Below are positions 8,648 through 17,485 of a stretch of DNA of 64,000 bases, in pieces (within the stretch, counting starts at the first letter, position 1; each line of letters starts with the position of its first letter). Source of the stretch: Bacteroidia bacterium (lineage in GTDB: Bacteria > Bacteroidota > Bacteroidia > UKL13-3); NCBI GenBank assembly GCA_019695215.1, contig JAIBAK010000006.1, forward strand, positions 1 through 64,000, read 5' to 3'. A program made the position numbers and the translations under genes. The notes under the pieces are model-generated. The model was not told where the DNA came from. It did no database searches and saw only the letters and a list, made by a program, of their open reading frames with translations.

Positions 8648-9991
8648 ATGAAATTTACGGCAGGCTTAGTTACTCAATTAGCAGGTGCGCTTCAGGAAAG
8701 GTTGCATAACCATCATTTTTACGAAGCTTACAGCACCGGAAACGATGAACTCTATCTTGTGTTTTACTCTAATATCAAAGAAACTTTTTTTTCAATACGA
8801 ATATTATGGGAAGCGAGGTTATGTTTTCTGTTTTTTAGTGATGAGCCGGTTTTAAAACCAACACCGCATTATTATTTTTTTAATGAACTGAAAGGGCAGG
8901 AGGTACTTTGTGTTTTTCAGCATCCCGGTAATCGGTCATTCCAAATTGATTTCGAAAATGATTTTCAATTAGTGTGCAAGTTGTATGACGGATTAAGCAA
9001 TGTGCTGCTTTTACATGAAGGTAAACTATTGTACCATTTCCGAAAAAATATAACCAGCGATTATTCATTTTCCCTCGCCCGGTTAGTAAATGAAGTGAAG
9101 CCTGAAACAAAGGAGGAATCATTCACCGATGCCAGCTCTTTTTTTAGCCGGATGAATGAGAGCAACCGCTCTTTTTTAAGTCATTTTGCCTTTGAAGAGG
9201 AGAAGCGAAAACTCCTTTCGTATTATCAGACTGAAATAAAAAAAACAACCGCTTATCTTTTGAAAACCGAACAGGCTTTGGCGCAATTAAGGAATGCTGT
9301 TCCCTTAGAAGAAATAGGTCATTTGCTTATGGCTAATCTGCATCTTATTCCGCAGGGAGTTTCGGAGTATGAGCTGATTGATTTTTACCGCGACCGACCG
9401 CTTAAAATAAAGCTGAAGAAAGACCTGAGTGCCCAGCAAAATGCCGAAGTGTATTACCGCAAGGCAAAGAATAAAAAAAACGAAGAACAGCAGTTGCTGG
9501 AACAGCTTTCAAAGGCAAAAAGTAAACTGGAAGTACTGGCACAAAACTTCTCACTTGCAGAACAGGCCCAAACGCTGAAACAACTGAAACCTCTTCGCCC
9601 CGTTAGCACAACCAGCGCAAATGATAAAACCGAAAGGTTTAAACAATTTCACCACAATGGTTTCACTATTTTAGTTGGTAAAAATGCAGCTAACAATGAC
9701 GAGCTTACTTTTAGGTACAGCCATAAAAACGATTTGTGGCTTCATGCGCGGGATGTAAGCGGCTCTCATGTAATTATTCGATACAGGCAGGGAACCATTT
9801 TCCCGAAAACCGTTATTGAGTATGCGGCTTCGCTGGCAGCCTATTATTCTAAAGCAAAAGGAAGCAGTTTGGTGCCTGTGGTATATTGTGAACGCAAATT
9901 TGTACGTAAGCCCAAAGGAGCTGCTCCAGGTGAAGTTTCGCACCAAAAATCGGAGATGATTATGGCCGAGCCCGTAAAACTTAAAAATTAA
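8648..9991 (+). CDS. NFACT (RqcH/Rqc2-like) RNA-binding protein
   Basis: The 447-residue protein has a divergent N-terminal NFACT-N-like region (about 1-180), a central coiled-coil (about 185-310, rich in K, E, L and Q) and a C-terminal NFACT-R (DUF814) domain (about 330-447), with the signature KNDLWLHARDVSGSHVIIR and PKTVIEYAASLAAYYSKAKG. RqcH binds stalled large ribosomal subunits and recruits tRNA-Ala to tail the nascent chain for degradation. This protein is shorter than Bacillus RqcH (about 570 residues), and the N-domain DR motif is replaced by something like NR, so tailing activity is an inference. Its stop codon overlaps the 3' end of the convergent next gene. Confidence 0.78.
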   Translation: MKFTAGLVTQLAGALQERLHNHHFYEAYSTGNDELYLVFYSNIKETFFSIRILWEARLCFLFFSDEPVLKPTPHYYFFNELKGQEVLCVFQHPGNRSFQIDFENDFQLVCKLYDGLSNVLLLHEGKLLYHFRKNITSDYSFSLARLVNEVKPETKEESFTDASSFFSRMNESNRSFLSHFAFEEEKRKLLSYYQTEIKKTTAYLLKTEQALAQLRNAVPLEEIGHLLMANLHLIPQGVSEYELIDFYRDRPLKIKLKKDLSAQQNAEVYYRKAKNKKNEEQQLLEQLSKAKSKLEVLAQNFSLAEQAQTLKQLKPLRPVSTTSANDKTERFKQFHHNGFTILVGKNAANNDELTFRYSHKNDLWLHARDVSGSHVIIRYRQGTIFPKTVIEYAASLAAYYSKAKGSSLVPVVYCERKFVRKPKGAAPGEVSHQKSEMIMAEPVKLKN

Positions 9992-10416
9992 TTCTGATGT
10001 ACGTAAAAAAGCGGAGGAGCACTTGATGAATAACTGAAAGCAGTAGTTCGTAACACAAGTCTTCCCGCTTCAAGGTATACATAGGTCACGGTTTTTTCAC
10101 GCACATTCAGGTAAATTCCATCGGTTATTTTTTGATGATGCATCAGCAATAAATTGCACGACTCAAAATAATCAATGGGATCAAGCAGCAACAGGTATTC
10201 TATGCAGGTATTGGTACTGTCAAACATCCAGATAGCGGTATCGGTTGGTTCATCGGCTACTATCATTATTCCTTCTTCCGAAATATTAATATTGTAAGCT
10301 ACCTGTTCCGATTTGAGTTCATGTTCCACCAAAGCCATTGATTTACCTATGAAACTTTGAGCCGTTGTAAATGGAACAATCCCAAGTTGAAAAATTAAGT
10401 ATAACCAATTTTTCAT
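9988..10416 (-). CDS. Small secreted hypothetical protein, paralogue of the gene at 10525
   Basis: The 142-residue protein starts with a signal peptide (MKNWLYLIFQLGIVPFTTAQ). It is clearly homologous to the upstream gene product: ALVEHELKSEQVAYN against ATVEQELKSEKAKYN, VREKTVTYVYLEAGRLVLRT against RRENTITYLSFQDNALVVNT, and a similar SSSAPP tail. No known domain was recognised. The two share strand and order but a strong terminator lies between them, so they are probably separate transcription units. Its 3' end overlaps the NFACT stop by 4 nt in convergent orientation. Function is unknown; it is likely periplasmic or on the outer-membrane face. Confidence 0.65.
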   Translation of the reverse strand: MKNWLYLIFQLGIVPFTTAQSFIGKSMALVEHELKSEQVAYNINISEEGIMIVADEPTDTAIWMFDSTNTCIEYLLLLDPIDYFESCNLLLMHHQKITDGIYLNVREKTVTYVYLEAGRLVLRTTAFSYSSSAPPLFYVHQN

Positions 10417-10472
10417 ACTACTGCACTTTATTACTTACAAGATGCTTTTTTGAATCCGATGGTTGTATGAAA

Positions 10473-10500
10473 AACAAAAAAAGGGGCACAAGGCCCCTGT
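10473..10500 (-). terminator. Rho-independent terminator for the gene at 10525
   Basis: On the minus strand AGGGGC, a 5-nt loop and GCCCCT are followed by eight T residues. It sits 25 nt beyond the stop codon of the 147-residue hypothetical protein. Confidence 0.85.
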
Positions 10501-10524
10501 TTTTATTGTAACGCAAACCCAAAA

Positions 10525-10968
10525 CTATTCTGCTGAAGTCATCAGCACCGGTGGTGTTGATGAGGAGGCGTCAAAAGGTTTAGTATTTACTACAAGTGCA
10601 TTGTCCTGAAAACTGAGGTAGGTAATGGTATTTTCGCGTCTGTTTACATACGCATTTTTCATCACCATCTGGCCTACCGATTCAAGGTGTTTCTTTAACT
10701 GAAAATAAGATGCTTTGTCAATGGTAAGCGAATACTCATAACAAATATTGTTTGCATCAAATTTCCATACCGAAGTATCTGTTCCTTCAATAAGAACAAT
10801 AGTACTTCCTTCGGTGAGGGCAATTAAATTGTACTTAGCCTTTTCCGATTTTAATTCCTGTTCAACCGTGGCCAGCGATTGTCGCAGGAAATCCTGTGCT
10901 TTGGCTTTTTCAAGAAAGCCGGTTACCCACATTAATATAAGGCAGGTAACATGTTTTAATTTTATCAT
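10525..10968 (-). CDS. Small secreted hypothetical protein, paralogue of the gene at 9988
   Basis: The 147-residue protein has a signal peptide (to about AKAQ, residue 25) and shares the layout of its downstream neighbour: a helical segment with a VEQELKSEKAKYN motif, an IVLIEGTDTSVWKFD beta segment ending in an acidic or aromatic patch, CYEYSLTIDK, then ENTITYLSF and an SSSTPP tail. A conserved single cysteine (CYEY/CIEY) is present in both. No family name was recognised. The pair looks like a local duplication that has diverged. Upstream is a 215-nt divergent intergenic region shared with the SRPBCC gene. Confidence 0.65.
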   Translation of the reverse strand: MIKLKHVTCLILMWVTGFLEKAKAQDFLRQSLATVEQELKSEKAKYNLIALTEGSTIVLIEGTDTSVWKFDANNICYEYSLTIDKASYFQLKKHLESVGQMVMKNAYVNRRENTITYLSFQDNALVVNTKPFDASSSTPPVLMTSAE

Positions 10969-11183
10969 ATGTTTTTGGGTTGATGTTTCATACTGCTAAA
11001 TAACCTTAGCGCACAAGGGTAAAAACTGCGGCATTGCACATTCGTGTTGTGAATAGTCCGCTTTTTTGGACTTCGTTTTAATGTAAATCAAATAGCAGCT
11101 AATCAATCACTTAGTATTTCTTTTTTGTTTTCAGTATTTATAATCTGAGTATAATTGTTAGTTTTACCTTCAAAAGTATCCTT

Positions 11184-12206
11184 ATGAAAATTTTAAAGTA
11201 CCTCGGCATTGGCCTTTTAGTCATTCTGGTTATTGTATTAATTCTGGGTTTAATAGCTCCTACCGATATTCGGTTTGAACGCTCGCTTTCCATCAAAGCA
11301 CCGGCACCGGTAATTCTTGGTCAGATAAAGAGTTTAAAGAATATGCAAAAGTGGAGTCCGTGGGTGGAACTGGATCCAAACATGAAAAACACCTTTGAAG
11401 GAACCGATGGCGAAGTTGGTTCAAAAAACTCATGGTCGGGAAATGATGATGTGGGCGAGGGTTCGCAAACCATTACCTCCATAAGCGAAACGAAAGTGGA
11501 AGCCGATTTACATTTTATTAAGCCTTTTGAATCGAAGGCTAAAGTGGATTATGTGATGGCTGCGGATGGAGAGCAAACCAAAGTAACCTGGGGTTTTAGT
11601 ACCAACAAATCGTTTCCAATGAATGGATTATTGTGGATGATGATAAAAATGGGTGGTATGAACAAAGATTTTGATAAAGGTCTTGGCAAATTAAAGGCCC
11701 TGTGCGAATCGATGCCTGCAGAACCTGTAGCTGTAGCTCCTGCTTATTCTGTTACGGAAGAAAACAGACCTGAGAAGTATTATGCAGGAATAAGAAAGAT
11801 AGTTGGATGGGCTGAAATGGATCAGTTTTTTGCTTCAACTTATGGACAGATTGGTATGGCATTCGGTATGGCTAATATGAAACCCGTAGGTTATGCTTCG
11901 GCATTGTTTTATGACTGGGATGAAAAAAATCAACGTGCAGATGTGGCTCCGGTAATGGAACTGGATAATAATAAAACCAAACTGAAAGGACTTACCAATT
12001 TTACCGTGCCTGCCGGTAAGGCAGTGATGGTAACTTACACTGGCAGTTATGACCAAATGAAAGCCGTTCATGAAACCATCAACAAATACATCCAGGAGAA
12101 ACATCTCGAAATCTCAGGTAATGTAATTGAAGAGTATATTACTGACCCGATGATGGAAAAAGATACTGCCAAATGGCAAACCAATGTGATTTACATGGTG
12201 AAATAA
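11184..12206 (+). CDS. SRPBCC domain protein with C-terminal GyrI-like effector-binding domain
   Basis: The 340-residue protein has one N-terminal membrane helix (about residues 5-25, LGIGLLVILVIVLILGLIA), then an SRPBCC/polyketide cyclase-type ligand-binding fold (about 30-175; SIKAPAPVILGQIKSLKNMQKWSPW, then KVTWGF and MNKDFDKGLGKLK). A GyrI-like/AraC effector-binding domain follows at about 185-340 (YYAGIRKIVGWAEMDQFF, AVMVTYTGSYDQMKAVHETINKYI, IEEYITDP). This combination is common in Bacteroidota and is thought to bind small hydrophobic ligands. No DNA-binding domain is present, so it is not a regulator by itself. A terminator follows. Confidence 0.82.
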   Translation: MKILKYLGIGLLVILVIVLILGLIAPTDIRFERSLSIKAPAPVILGQIKSLKNMQKWSPWVELDPNMKNTFEGTDGEVGSKNSWSGNDDVGEGSQTITSISETKVEADLHFIKPFESKAKVDYVMAADGEQTKVTWGFSTNKSFPMNGLLWMMIKMGGMNKDFDKGLGKLKALCESMPAEPVAVAPAYSVTEENRPEKYYAGIRKIVGWAEMDQFFASTYGQIGMAFGMANMKPVGYASALFYDWDEKNQRADVAPVMELDNNKTKLKGLTNFTVPAGKAVMVTYTGSYDQMKAVHETINKYIQEKHLEISGNVIEEYITDPMMEKDTAKWQTNVIYMVK

Positions 12207-12228
12207 CAAATACAACAACCTTACTTGC

Positions 12229-12259
12229 AAAAGGCCGGATTTCCGGCCTTTTCTTTTTA
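12229..12259 (+). terminator. Rho-independent terminator after the SRPBCC-GyrI gene
   Basis: AAAAGGCCGG (12229-12238), a 4-nt loop and CCGGCCTTTT (12243-12252) form a perfect 10-bp stem, followed by CTTTTT. It also argues against the more upstream possible start for moeA at 12225, which would place the hairpin inside the coding region. Confidence 0.92.
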
Positions 12260-12290
12260 TAAATCTTACCTTCGCAAAAAGATACTTCGC

Positions 12291-13478
12291 ATGATTTCTA
12301 CTTCCGAAGCCAAACAATTGATTTTGGACCAAAGCAAGCCATTGCCGGTAACCGAACTTCCTTTAGCTAAACTTAGCAACGAGGTTTTGGCTGCCGATGT
12401 AAAAACGAAAACCCATTCACCACCCTTTCATCAATCGGCCATGGACGGATATGCCATTCGATTTGAGGATGCAAAATTTTTTACTCATTTAAAACTTACA
12501 GGAGGGGTAATCGCAGGAAAAGCCAATACGCAAAAACTGATGAAGGGAACTGCCATGCGCATTTTTACAGGGGCTGCAGTGCCGGCAGGAGCCGATACGG
12601 TGGTGATGCAGGAACATACCCGCAATGATAAAAGCGGATTGGTGCTTACTTCATTACCATTGCTTCAAAAAGGAGCTAATATAAGAGTAAAAGGCTCACA
12701 AATTAAACGGGGACAAACAGCTTTATCCAAAGGGCATGTATTAAATGCGGCAAGCGTTGGGTATTTGGCTATGCTGGGCATCGATATGGTAAAAGTTTAC
12801 AAACGGCCTTCGATAGGCATTATTGCTACCGGAAACGAATTGCAATTGCCCGGTAAAGCATTGAGCGGTTCACAAATTTATGAGTCGAATACATTTACGC
12901 TTCAGGCATTACTTGCCGAAATGCATTTTGGTAAAGTTACCGCCAAAAGAGTAAGAGATAATGAAGCGGTTATTTTAACCGCCTTAAAAAAGGCCCTTTC
13001 GGCCTATGATGTGTTGCTGATTACCGGTGGTATTTCGGTGGGTGATTATGATTTGGTAGCACCTGCGTTAGAAAAAATTGGGGTAAAAACCATTTTTCAT
13101 AAAGTAGCACAAAAGCCCGGCAAACCTTTTTTCTTTGGTACAAAAGGTAAAAAACTCGTTTTTGCTTTACCCGGAAATCCGGCTGCAGTGCTTACCTGTT
13201 TTTTGCAGTATGTAAAACCGGCCCTGCAAAAAATGATGGGTTATCCTTCGGTTTGTATTTCTTCTTTTACAGCTGTAAGCAAAAATGATTTTAGCAAAAA
13301 AACAGGACTCACTCATTTTTTAAAAGCACGTGTGGATGTGAATGGCCAGGTGGAAGTGTTAACCGGTCAGGAATCTTATTTATTAAACACCTATGCTTTG
13401 GCCAATTGTTTAATTGAAGTTCCGGCAGAGTCCACCGGATTTTTAAAAGGAGAACAGGTGCTGGTACACCGCTTTTAA
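12291..13478 (+). CDS. moeA: Molybdopterin molybdenumtransferase MoeA
   Basis: The 395-residue protein inserts molybdate into adenylylated molybdopterin, the last step of molybdenum cofactor synthesis. The order of domains is that of MoeA: N-terminal EVLAADVKTKTHSPPFHQSAMDGYAIR, then FTGAAVPAGADTVVMQEHT, and the MoCF_biosynth domain with IIATGNEL and LLITGGISVGDYD, then KPGKPFFFG and FALPGNPAAV. The ATG at 12291 is chosen because the frame upstream crosses the preceding terminator, and MISTSEAKQLIL begins the family's normal N-terminus. The formate dehydrogenase at 22-27 kb is a likely client. No other moa/moe genes are in the window. Confidence 0.93.
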   Translation: MISTSEAKQLILDQSKPLPVTELPLAKLSNEVLAADVKTKTHSPPFHQSAMDGYAIRFEDAKFFTHLKLTGGVIAGKANTQKLMKGTAMRIFTGAAVPAGADTVVMQEHTRNDKSGLVLTSLPLLQKGANIRVKGSQIKRGQTALSKGHVLNAASVGYLAMLGIDMVKVYKRPSIGIIATGNELQLPGKALSGSQIYESNTFTLQALLAEMHFGKVTAKRVRDNEAVILTALKKALSAYDVLLITGGISVGDYDLVAPALEKIGVKTIFHKVAQKPGKPFFFGTKGKKLVFALPGNPAAVLTCFLQYVKPALQKMMGYPSVCISSFTAVSKNDFSKKTGLTHFLKARVDVNGQVEVLTGQESYLLNTYALANCLIEVPAESTGFLKGEQVLVHRF

Positions 13479-13723
13479 TGATCCTTTTTAGCAATTGAAA
13501 ATACTTTTGAAAATATCCTTTGAGTAAACCATATAAGCAACTGAATGAAAGTAAGGACGAGAACGTAAATAACAAACAGTATCCAGTTTCCGAAGTTCAG
13601 CATCCAGTTAAAATTAAAGGCCCTTTCATCAATAAAAAATAAAAACGCGGTAATTACCGAGGCAATAATCAGCATATTGACTACCGCTTTATCACTGAGG
13701 TAGAAATGGTGTGTTGGGTTCAT
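13475..13723 (-). CDS. Small two-helix membrane protein
   Basis: The 82-residue product has two hydrophobic segments (about residues 14-31 and 44-66) and a basic C-terminus (RIFSKVFSIAKKDH). No family was recognised. It lies 45 nt downstream of another small membrane protein gene, which itself follows hrpB by 25 nt, so the three are plausibly one transcript. Its stop overlaps the convergent moeA end by 4 nt. The gene is supported by context and composition only. Confidence 0.55.
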   Translation of the reverse strand: MNPTHHFYLSDKAVVNMLIIASVITAFLFFIDERAFNFNWMLNFGNWILFVIYVLVLTFIQLLIWFTQRIFSKVFSIAKKDH

Positions 13724-13768
13724 GTCAATTAAATTTTATATCAAACGAAAGGAAACCGACTTATAGTG

Positions 13769-14179
13769 TTATTCTTCCTCATTTTCATCAGGCAGTTTTT
13801 TAATCTCCACCAGCACTAAACAAAGAAACGAGATACACAGGAACAACAGTTGAAAAATTCCATTTATGGTTAATGATATAGGGAGTTCGGAGTAAAAAGT
13901 GCGCAGAAACTGTACCGATGAAAATGAGGCCAGTAAAAATGCAGCTCCCGTTTCGTAGAGTAAATATTTGTTAGGCGTATTTATATTATGGTATTTAATT
14001 TCCTGTCTTATATAAAAACTTACAATTAAAATGGGCAGGGTAAACAGAATGGAATAATAAAAAACAATTTCGTGTTTAGTGTAATGAATCAGTTTGGATT
14101 GGGTTAACAGCAACTCAACCAAAAAACTCAAAAAAAGAATAAGCACAAATCTTCGCTGAAACGAAATCAATAATTTCAC
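13769..14179 (-). CDS. Four-helix membrane protein of unknown function
   Basis: The 136-residue product has about four transmembrane segments (near residues 10-28, 40-57, 75-92 and 102-122) and an acidic tail (LPDENEEE). The first residues, MKLLISFQRRFVLILFLSFLV, place a positive cluster on the inside. No family signature was recognised. It starts 25 nt after the hrpB stop codon, which suggests co-transcription with hrpB, but nothing indicates a functional link. Confidence 0.6.
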   Translation of the reverse strand: MKLLISFQRRFVLILFLSFLVELLLTQSKLIHYTKHEIVFYYSILFTLPILIVSFYIRQEIKYHNINTPNKYLLYETGAAFLLASFSSVQFLRTFYSELPISLTINGIFQLLFLCISFLCLVLVEIKKLPDENEEE

Positions 14180-14204
14180 TTCACGAAATTATTAAAATTC
14201 CTGA

Positions 14205-16688
14205 CTATTTTCTGGTGCTTCTTCCTTTGGCTACCGCAGGGGCAGTCCACGGGTCATCGGGCCAGGCATGTTTTGGATATCTGCGTTTTAATTCCTTTTT
14301 TACTTCAAAATAGGTATTGTTCCAAAAGCTGCGCAAATCCGAAGTTACCTGCACCGGTTTGTATCCGGGCGAAAGCAAATGCATCACCACACTTGTTTTT
14401 CCGTTATTGATTGTAGGGGTATCACTTAATCCGAATACTTCCTGCAGACGCACTGATAAAATCGGTGTTGCTCCGTTTGGCTGATAAGCTATGGGAATAG
14501 CAGAACCGCTGGGAACCTCCATTTTTTGCGGAGCCAGTTTGTTTAACTCCTGTTGTTTTTCCCAATCGAGCGATTGAAGGAGTATGTTGGCCATGTTAAT
14601 TTTTTTTAGATCTTCGGGCTTTTTTACCTGAGTTAGACTTGCTCCCAGCCATTCGCTGTTGGTAAGCAGCAGGGTTGTGGTACTTACATCGGGCCACCCT
14701 TCCTGCGGGTTCCATTTTCTAAGTGACGAAATTCTGTTTTGCAACTGCGTCATAGGTTCATCAAACGACAGCAGCGTTTCCCCTTCTGATTTAATGGCGT
14801 TGCAAATGGCCTGTTGCAAATGTGCCTCATCGGGGTCGGGAAGGGGTTTTGATTGCAGCACAATGCTGCCTATTCGTAAATCTTTGGTAGCAATTAATCC
14901 TCCTTTGCGCGTGTCCCAGGTAATTACTTCCTGCTCTTTTACCATTTGCCGAAGGTCTTTTGGATTAAGCGGGGCGGCCATAAATATTTTTCCAAGTCCA
15001 TCGCGGGTATCCATATGTGCAACGGCCAGCCATGGTTCGTGTGCCAAATCGTCTTTATGCCCCGCAGCCGCATACTTGCCATTGGCCAGTTGAAACTGCG
15101 CATTATTTCCCGGTCTTGCAAAAGCAATCCGCTCGGGGTAGGCGTAGGCTAGCAGCAATCCGGTTTCAAACGGGTCGAAAGGTTCGTTTGAAACTTCAGC
15201 ATTCAACATTCTCCGGTATGTTTCGGCTACTTTTTCAATTCTACCTAATCTACCGCCTGTATTTCCGTTTTTACGCGACCTGCGCAATGCTTCAATACGT
15301 AAGTTAATATCAATTCCTGCCTCTTTGGGCAAGGGGTCGCGTTCTTCCAGAATGGCGGCTATATCGGCACCCAATGCTACGGCATCATCTTCCTGCGCCT
15401 TAATGAGCATATGTGCCAAACGAGGATGGCAGGCCAACTGATGAATTTGTTTACCGTGTTCGGTAATACGTCCGTTGTCTAATGCATTTAACTGGTGCAA
15501 CAATTCGGTGGCCTGCGTTACCGATGCTTTGGGAGGGGGAGTGAGCCAGGTAAGCGATTGTACATCGGTTACACCCCATTGTGCCATATCCAATACTAAA
15601 TTGGCTAAATCGGCTTCCATAATTTCCGGATTACGGTGTTCGGCCATTCGTTCGTGGGTAGCTTTGGTCCACATGCGGTAGCACACACCTGCACTTAATC
15701 GTCCGGCACGCCCTGCACGCTGGTCGGCCGAGTCTTTTGATATTTGTACAGTTTCTAATTTTGAAAGCCCCGATTTAGGATCAAAACGGGATATCCTGCC
15801 AAGACCGGTATCCACCACAATTTTTACCCCTTCAATGGTTAAACTGGTTTCGGCAATAGAGGTTGCCAAAACAATTTTTCGTTTACCGTATTTATTCGGA
15901 ACAATAGCCAGAAATTGTTCCTGTGGAGGTAATTGTCCATATAGCGGGTGGATGGCAAAATCCGTAAGTTCTTTTTTAAGGAGGTCGGCACATTTTTTTA
16001 TCTCACCTTCCCCGGGTAAAAAAACCAGTGCATCTCCTTCATTTTCCCTCACAGCCGTGAGTACGGTGCGGGCAGTGAGTTCGGGCAGCATCAGTTGATC
16101 TTGTCCGCCACTGTATTTTATTTCTACCGGATATTGTTTGCCCTCGCTTTGCGCCACAGGAGCCTTAAGCAGCGCAGTGAGCTGTGGCATATTCAACGTA
16201 GCCGACATAACCATAATGCGTAAATCGGGCCTCAGTATTTGCTGGGCCTCTCGGCACAGAGCCATGGCTACATCGGCAAATAAACTACGCTCATGAAATT
16301 CATCAAAAATCACCATTCCAACTCCATCCAGCGAATTATCCTGTTGCAACATGCGGGTGAGAATTCCTTCGGTTACCACTTCAATGCGCGTTTGTGCACT
16401 TATTCGGTTTTCAAACCTGATGCGGTAACCAATGGTTTTTCCTACCTCATCGCCCCACAAATCGCTCATGCGGGCGGCAATGGTTTTAGCGGCCAGCCTG
16501 CGGGGTTCAAGCATAATAATTTTTCTACCTTGTAGCCATGGTTCGTCAATTAAAGTTAATGGCAGCAGCGTACTTTTTCCGGCTCCGGGCGGGGCATGCA
16601 CTATCAGCGTGTTTTGCTGGTGCAGGTATTCTTTTACCTGTGGAATTATGTCGGTAACTGGTAAACCGGTATGGTAGGGATTGAACAA
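14205..16688 (-). CDS. hrpB: ATP-dependent RNA helicase HrpB (DExH box)
   Basis: The 827-residue protein has the full HrpB architecture. The helicase core has the Walker A motif APPGAGKST (about residues 32-40), DEFHERS, VMSATLN, ETSLTIEGVKIVVDTG and QRAGRAGR. It is followed by the HA2-like region and the HrpB-specific C-terminal domain (about 490-827, including LSVRLQEVFGLSDTP and HLLSPGYKPVQVTSDLRSFW). It unwinds RNA in the cytoplasm; the exact RNA target of bacterial HrpB is not settled. The start is TTG at 16688 because no ATG precedes the typical N-terminal LPVTDIIPQV segment. Two small membrane protein genes follow downstream. Confidence 0.92.
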   Translation of the reverse strand: MFNPYHTGLPVTDIIPQVKEYLHQQNTLIVHAPPGAGKSTLLPLTLIDEPWLQGRKIIMLEPRRLAAKTIAARMSDLWGDEVGKTIGYRIRFENRISAQTRIEVVTEGILTRMLQQDNSLDGVGMVIFDEFHERSLFADVAMALCREAQQILRPDLRIMVMSATLNMPQLTALLKAPVAQSEGKQYPVEIKYSGGQDQLMLPELTARTVLTAVRENEGDALVFLPGEGEIKKCADLLKKELTDFAIHPLYGQLPPQEQFLAIVPNKYGKRKIVLATSIAETSLTIEGVKIVVDTGLGRISRFDPKSGLSKLETVQISKDSADQRAGRAGRLSAGVCYRMWTKATHERMAEHRNPEIMEADLANLVLDMAQWGVTDVQSLTWLTPPPKASVTQATELLHQLNALDNGRITEHGKQIHQLACHPRLAHMLIKAQEDDAVALGADIAAILEERDPLPKEAGIDINLRIEALRRSRKNGNTGGRLGRIEKVAETYRRMLNAEVSNEPFDPFETGLLLAYAYPERIAFARPGNNAQFQLANGKYAAAGHKDDLAHEPWLAVAHMDTRDGLGKIFMAAPLNPKDLRQMVKEQEVITWDTRKGGLIATKDLRIGSIVLQSKPLPDPDEAHLQQAICNAIKSEGETLLSFDEPMTQLQNRISSLRKWNPQEGWPDVSTTTLLLTNSEWLGASLTQVKKPEDLKKINMANILLQSLDWEKQQELNKLAPQKMEVPSGSAIPIAYQPNGATPILSVRLQEVFGLSDTPTINNGKTSVVMHLLSPGYKPVQVTSDLRSFWNNTYFEVKKELKRRYPKHAWPDDPWTAPAVAKGRSTRK

Positions 16689-16714
16689 GTACTTGCTATT
16701 TTTACAACGGAGCG

Positions 16715-16722
16715 CAAAAGTA
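16715..16722 (-). promoter_or_regulatory. -7 box of hrpB
   Basis: On the minus strand TACTTTTG matches TAnnTTTG, 26 nt before the TTG start. No TTG at the -33 position was found. Confidence 0.4.
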
Positions 16723-16821
16723 GGTATTGCGTCTCATTTTAGTGCTGATTGAATAAATTTTTATGAATACGGATTAATCAATATTTTAGCACCTTCAAAC
16801 CAATAAAAATAACCGATACCA

Positions 16822-17439
16822 ATGAAATTGAAATTTTTAAACATGCTGGTGATGCTGTTTGTTCTGGCATCCTTGACTGATTGTAAAAAAGAAAAGGACG
16901 ACAATACCCCTGCACCCACCACCAACCTGGATATTTATCGTGCGAAAAGTCTGGCCGAAATGAATTTTTTACGCAGCGACCCTGCAGGATATGCCGAAGC
17001 GCGTTTAAAATCTTATTTTGATGCCGGAACCGATAACGGTGCCTACAATGATATTAAATCAAGGTCGGCTGCCGGACCATTGGTATTGCAAGCTCAGCTG
17101 AACAGCTCAGCTCATAAATATGCTGTAGTGCTTTTCAGTAATCAGGGCTTGAGTCATTATTTTAACGGTACCACCCCAAGTTCAAGGGCACAGGCCGAAG
17201 GCTATGCCAGCTGGAGCGGAGAAAACATTGCTTACCATACCAGCAGCACCTGCAATATTGATGTAAACCCCGAGACTGCGGCTATTGAACATATCCGGCA
17301 GTTTGTGATTGATATGGGGGTGGTAGATCTTGGGCACCGAAACAATTGCATGAACAGCTTGCATAAATCAGTAGGTTTTGGTTTCTATTATGGCGATAAT
17401 CGAAACTATTGGGTAGAGGATTTCGGAAGTCAGCCATAG
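16822..17439 (+). CDS. CAP (SCP/PR-1) domain secreted protein, probable lipoprotein
   Basis: The 205-residue protein begins with a hydrophobic signal ending in SLTDCKKEKDD, a lipobox-like cysteine at about residue 21 followed by a charged linker (the D at -1 is unusual). The CAP domain covers about residues 38-205: LAEMNFLRSDPAGYAE, LNSSAHKYAVVL, GLSHYFNG, WSGENIAY, and HRNNCMNSLHKSVGFGFYY ending in YWVEDFG. The histidine and glutamate pairs of the CAP cavity (SHYF, GENIAY, LGHRNN) are kept. CAP proteins are extracellular with varied roles, so no reaction can be named. It precedes the subtilisin gene by 46 nt on the same strand, and the two may be exported together. Confidence 0.82.
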   Translation: MKLKFLNMLVMLFVLASLTDCKKEKDDNTPAPTTNLDIYRAKSLAEMNFLRSDPAGYAEARLKSYFDAGTDNGAYNDIKSRSAAGPLVLQAQLNSSAHKYAVVLFSNQGLSHYFNGTTPSSRAQAEGYASWSGENIAYHTSSTCNIDVNPETAAIEHIRQFVIDMGVVDLGHRNNCMNSLHKSVGFGFYYGDNRNYWVEDFGSQP

Positions 17440-17485
17440 TTCATTTCGTATTATTGAGCATGAGGTATTTTAAATAAAACAACCT

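Noticed and set aside
12225-12290. Extended start for moeA
   Set aside because: It would place a strong terminator hairpin inside the coding sequence; family N-terminus starts at 12291.
14659-15093. A 144-codon open frame antisense to hrpB
   Set aside because: Serine- and cysteine-rich translation with no domain; hrpB on the other strand is certain.
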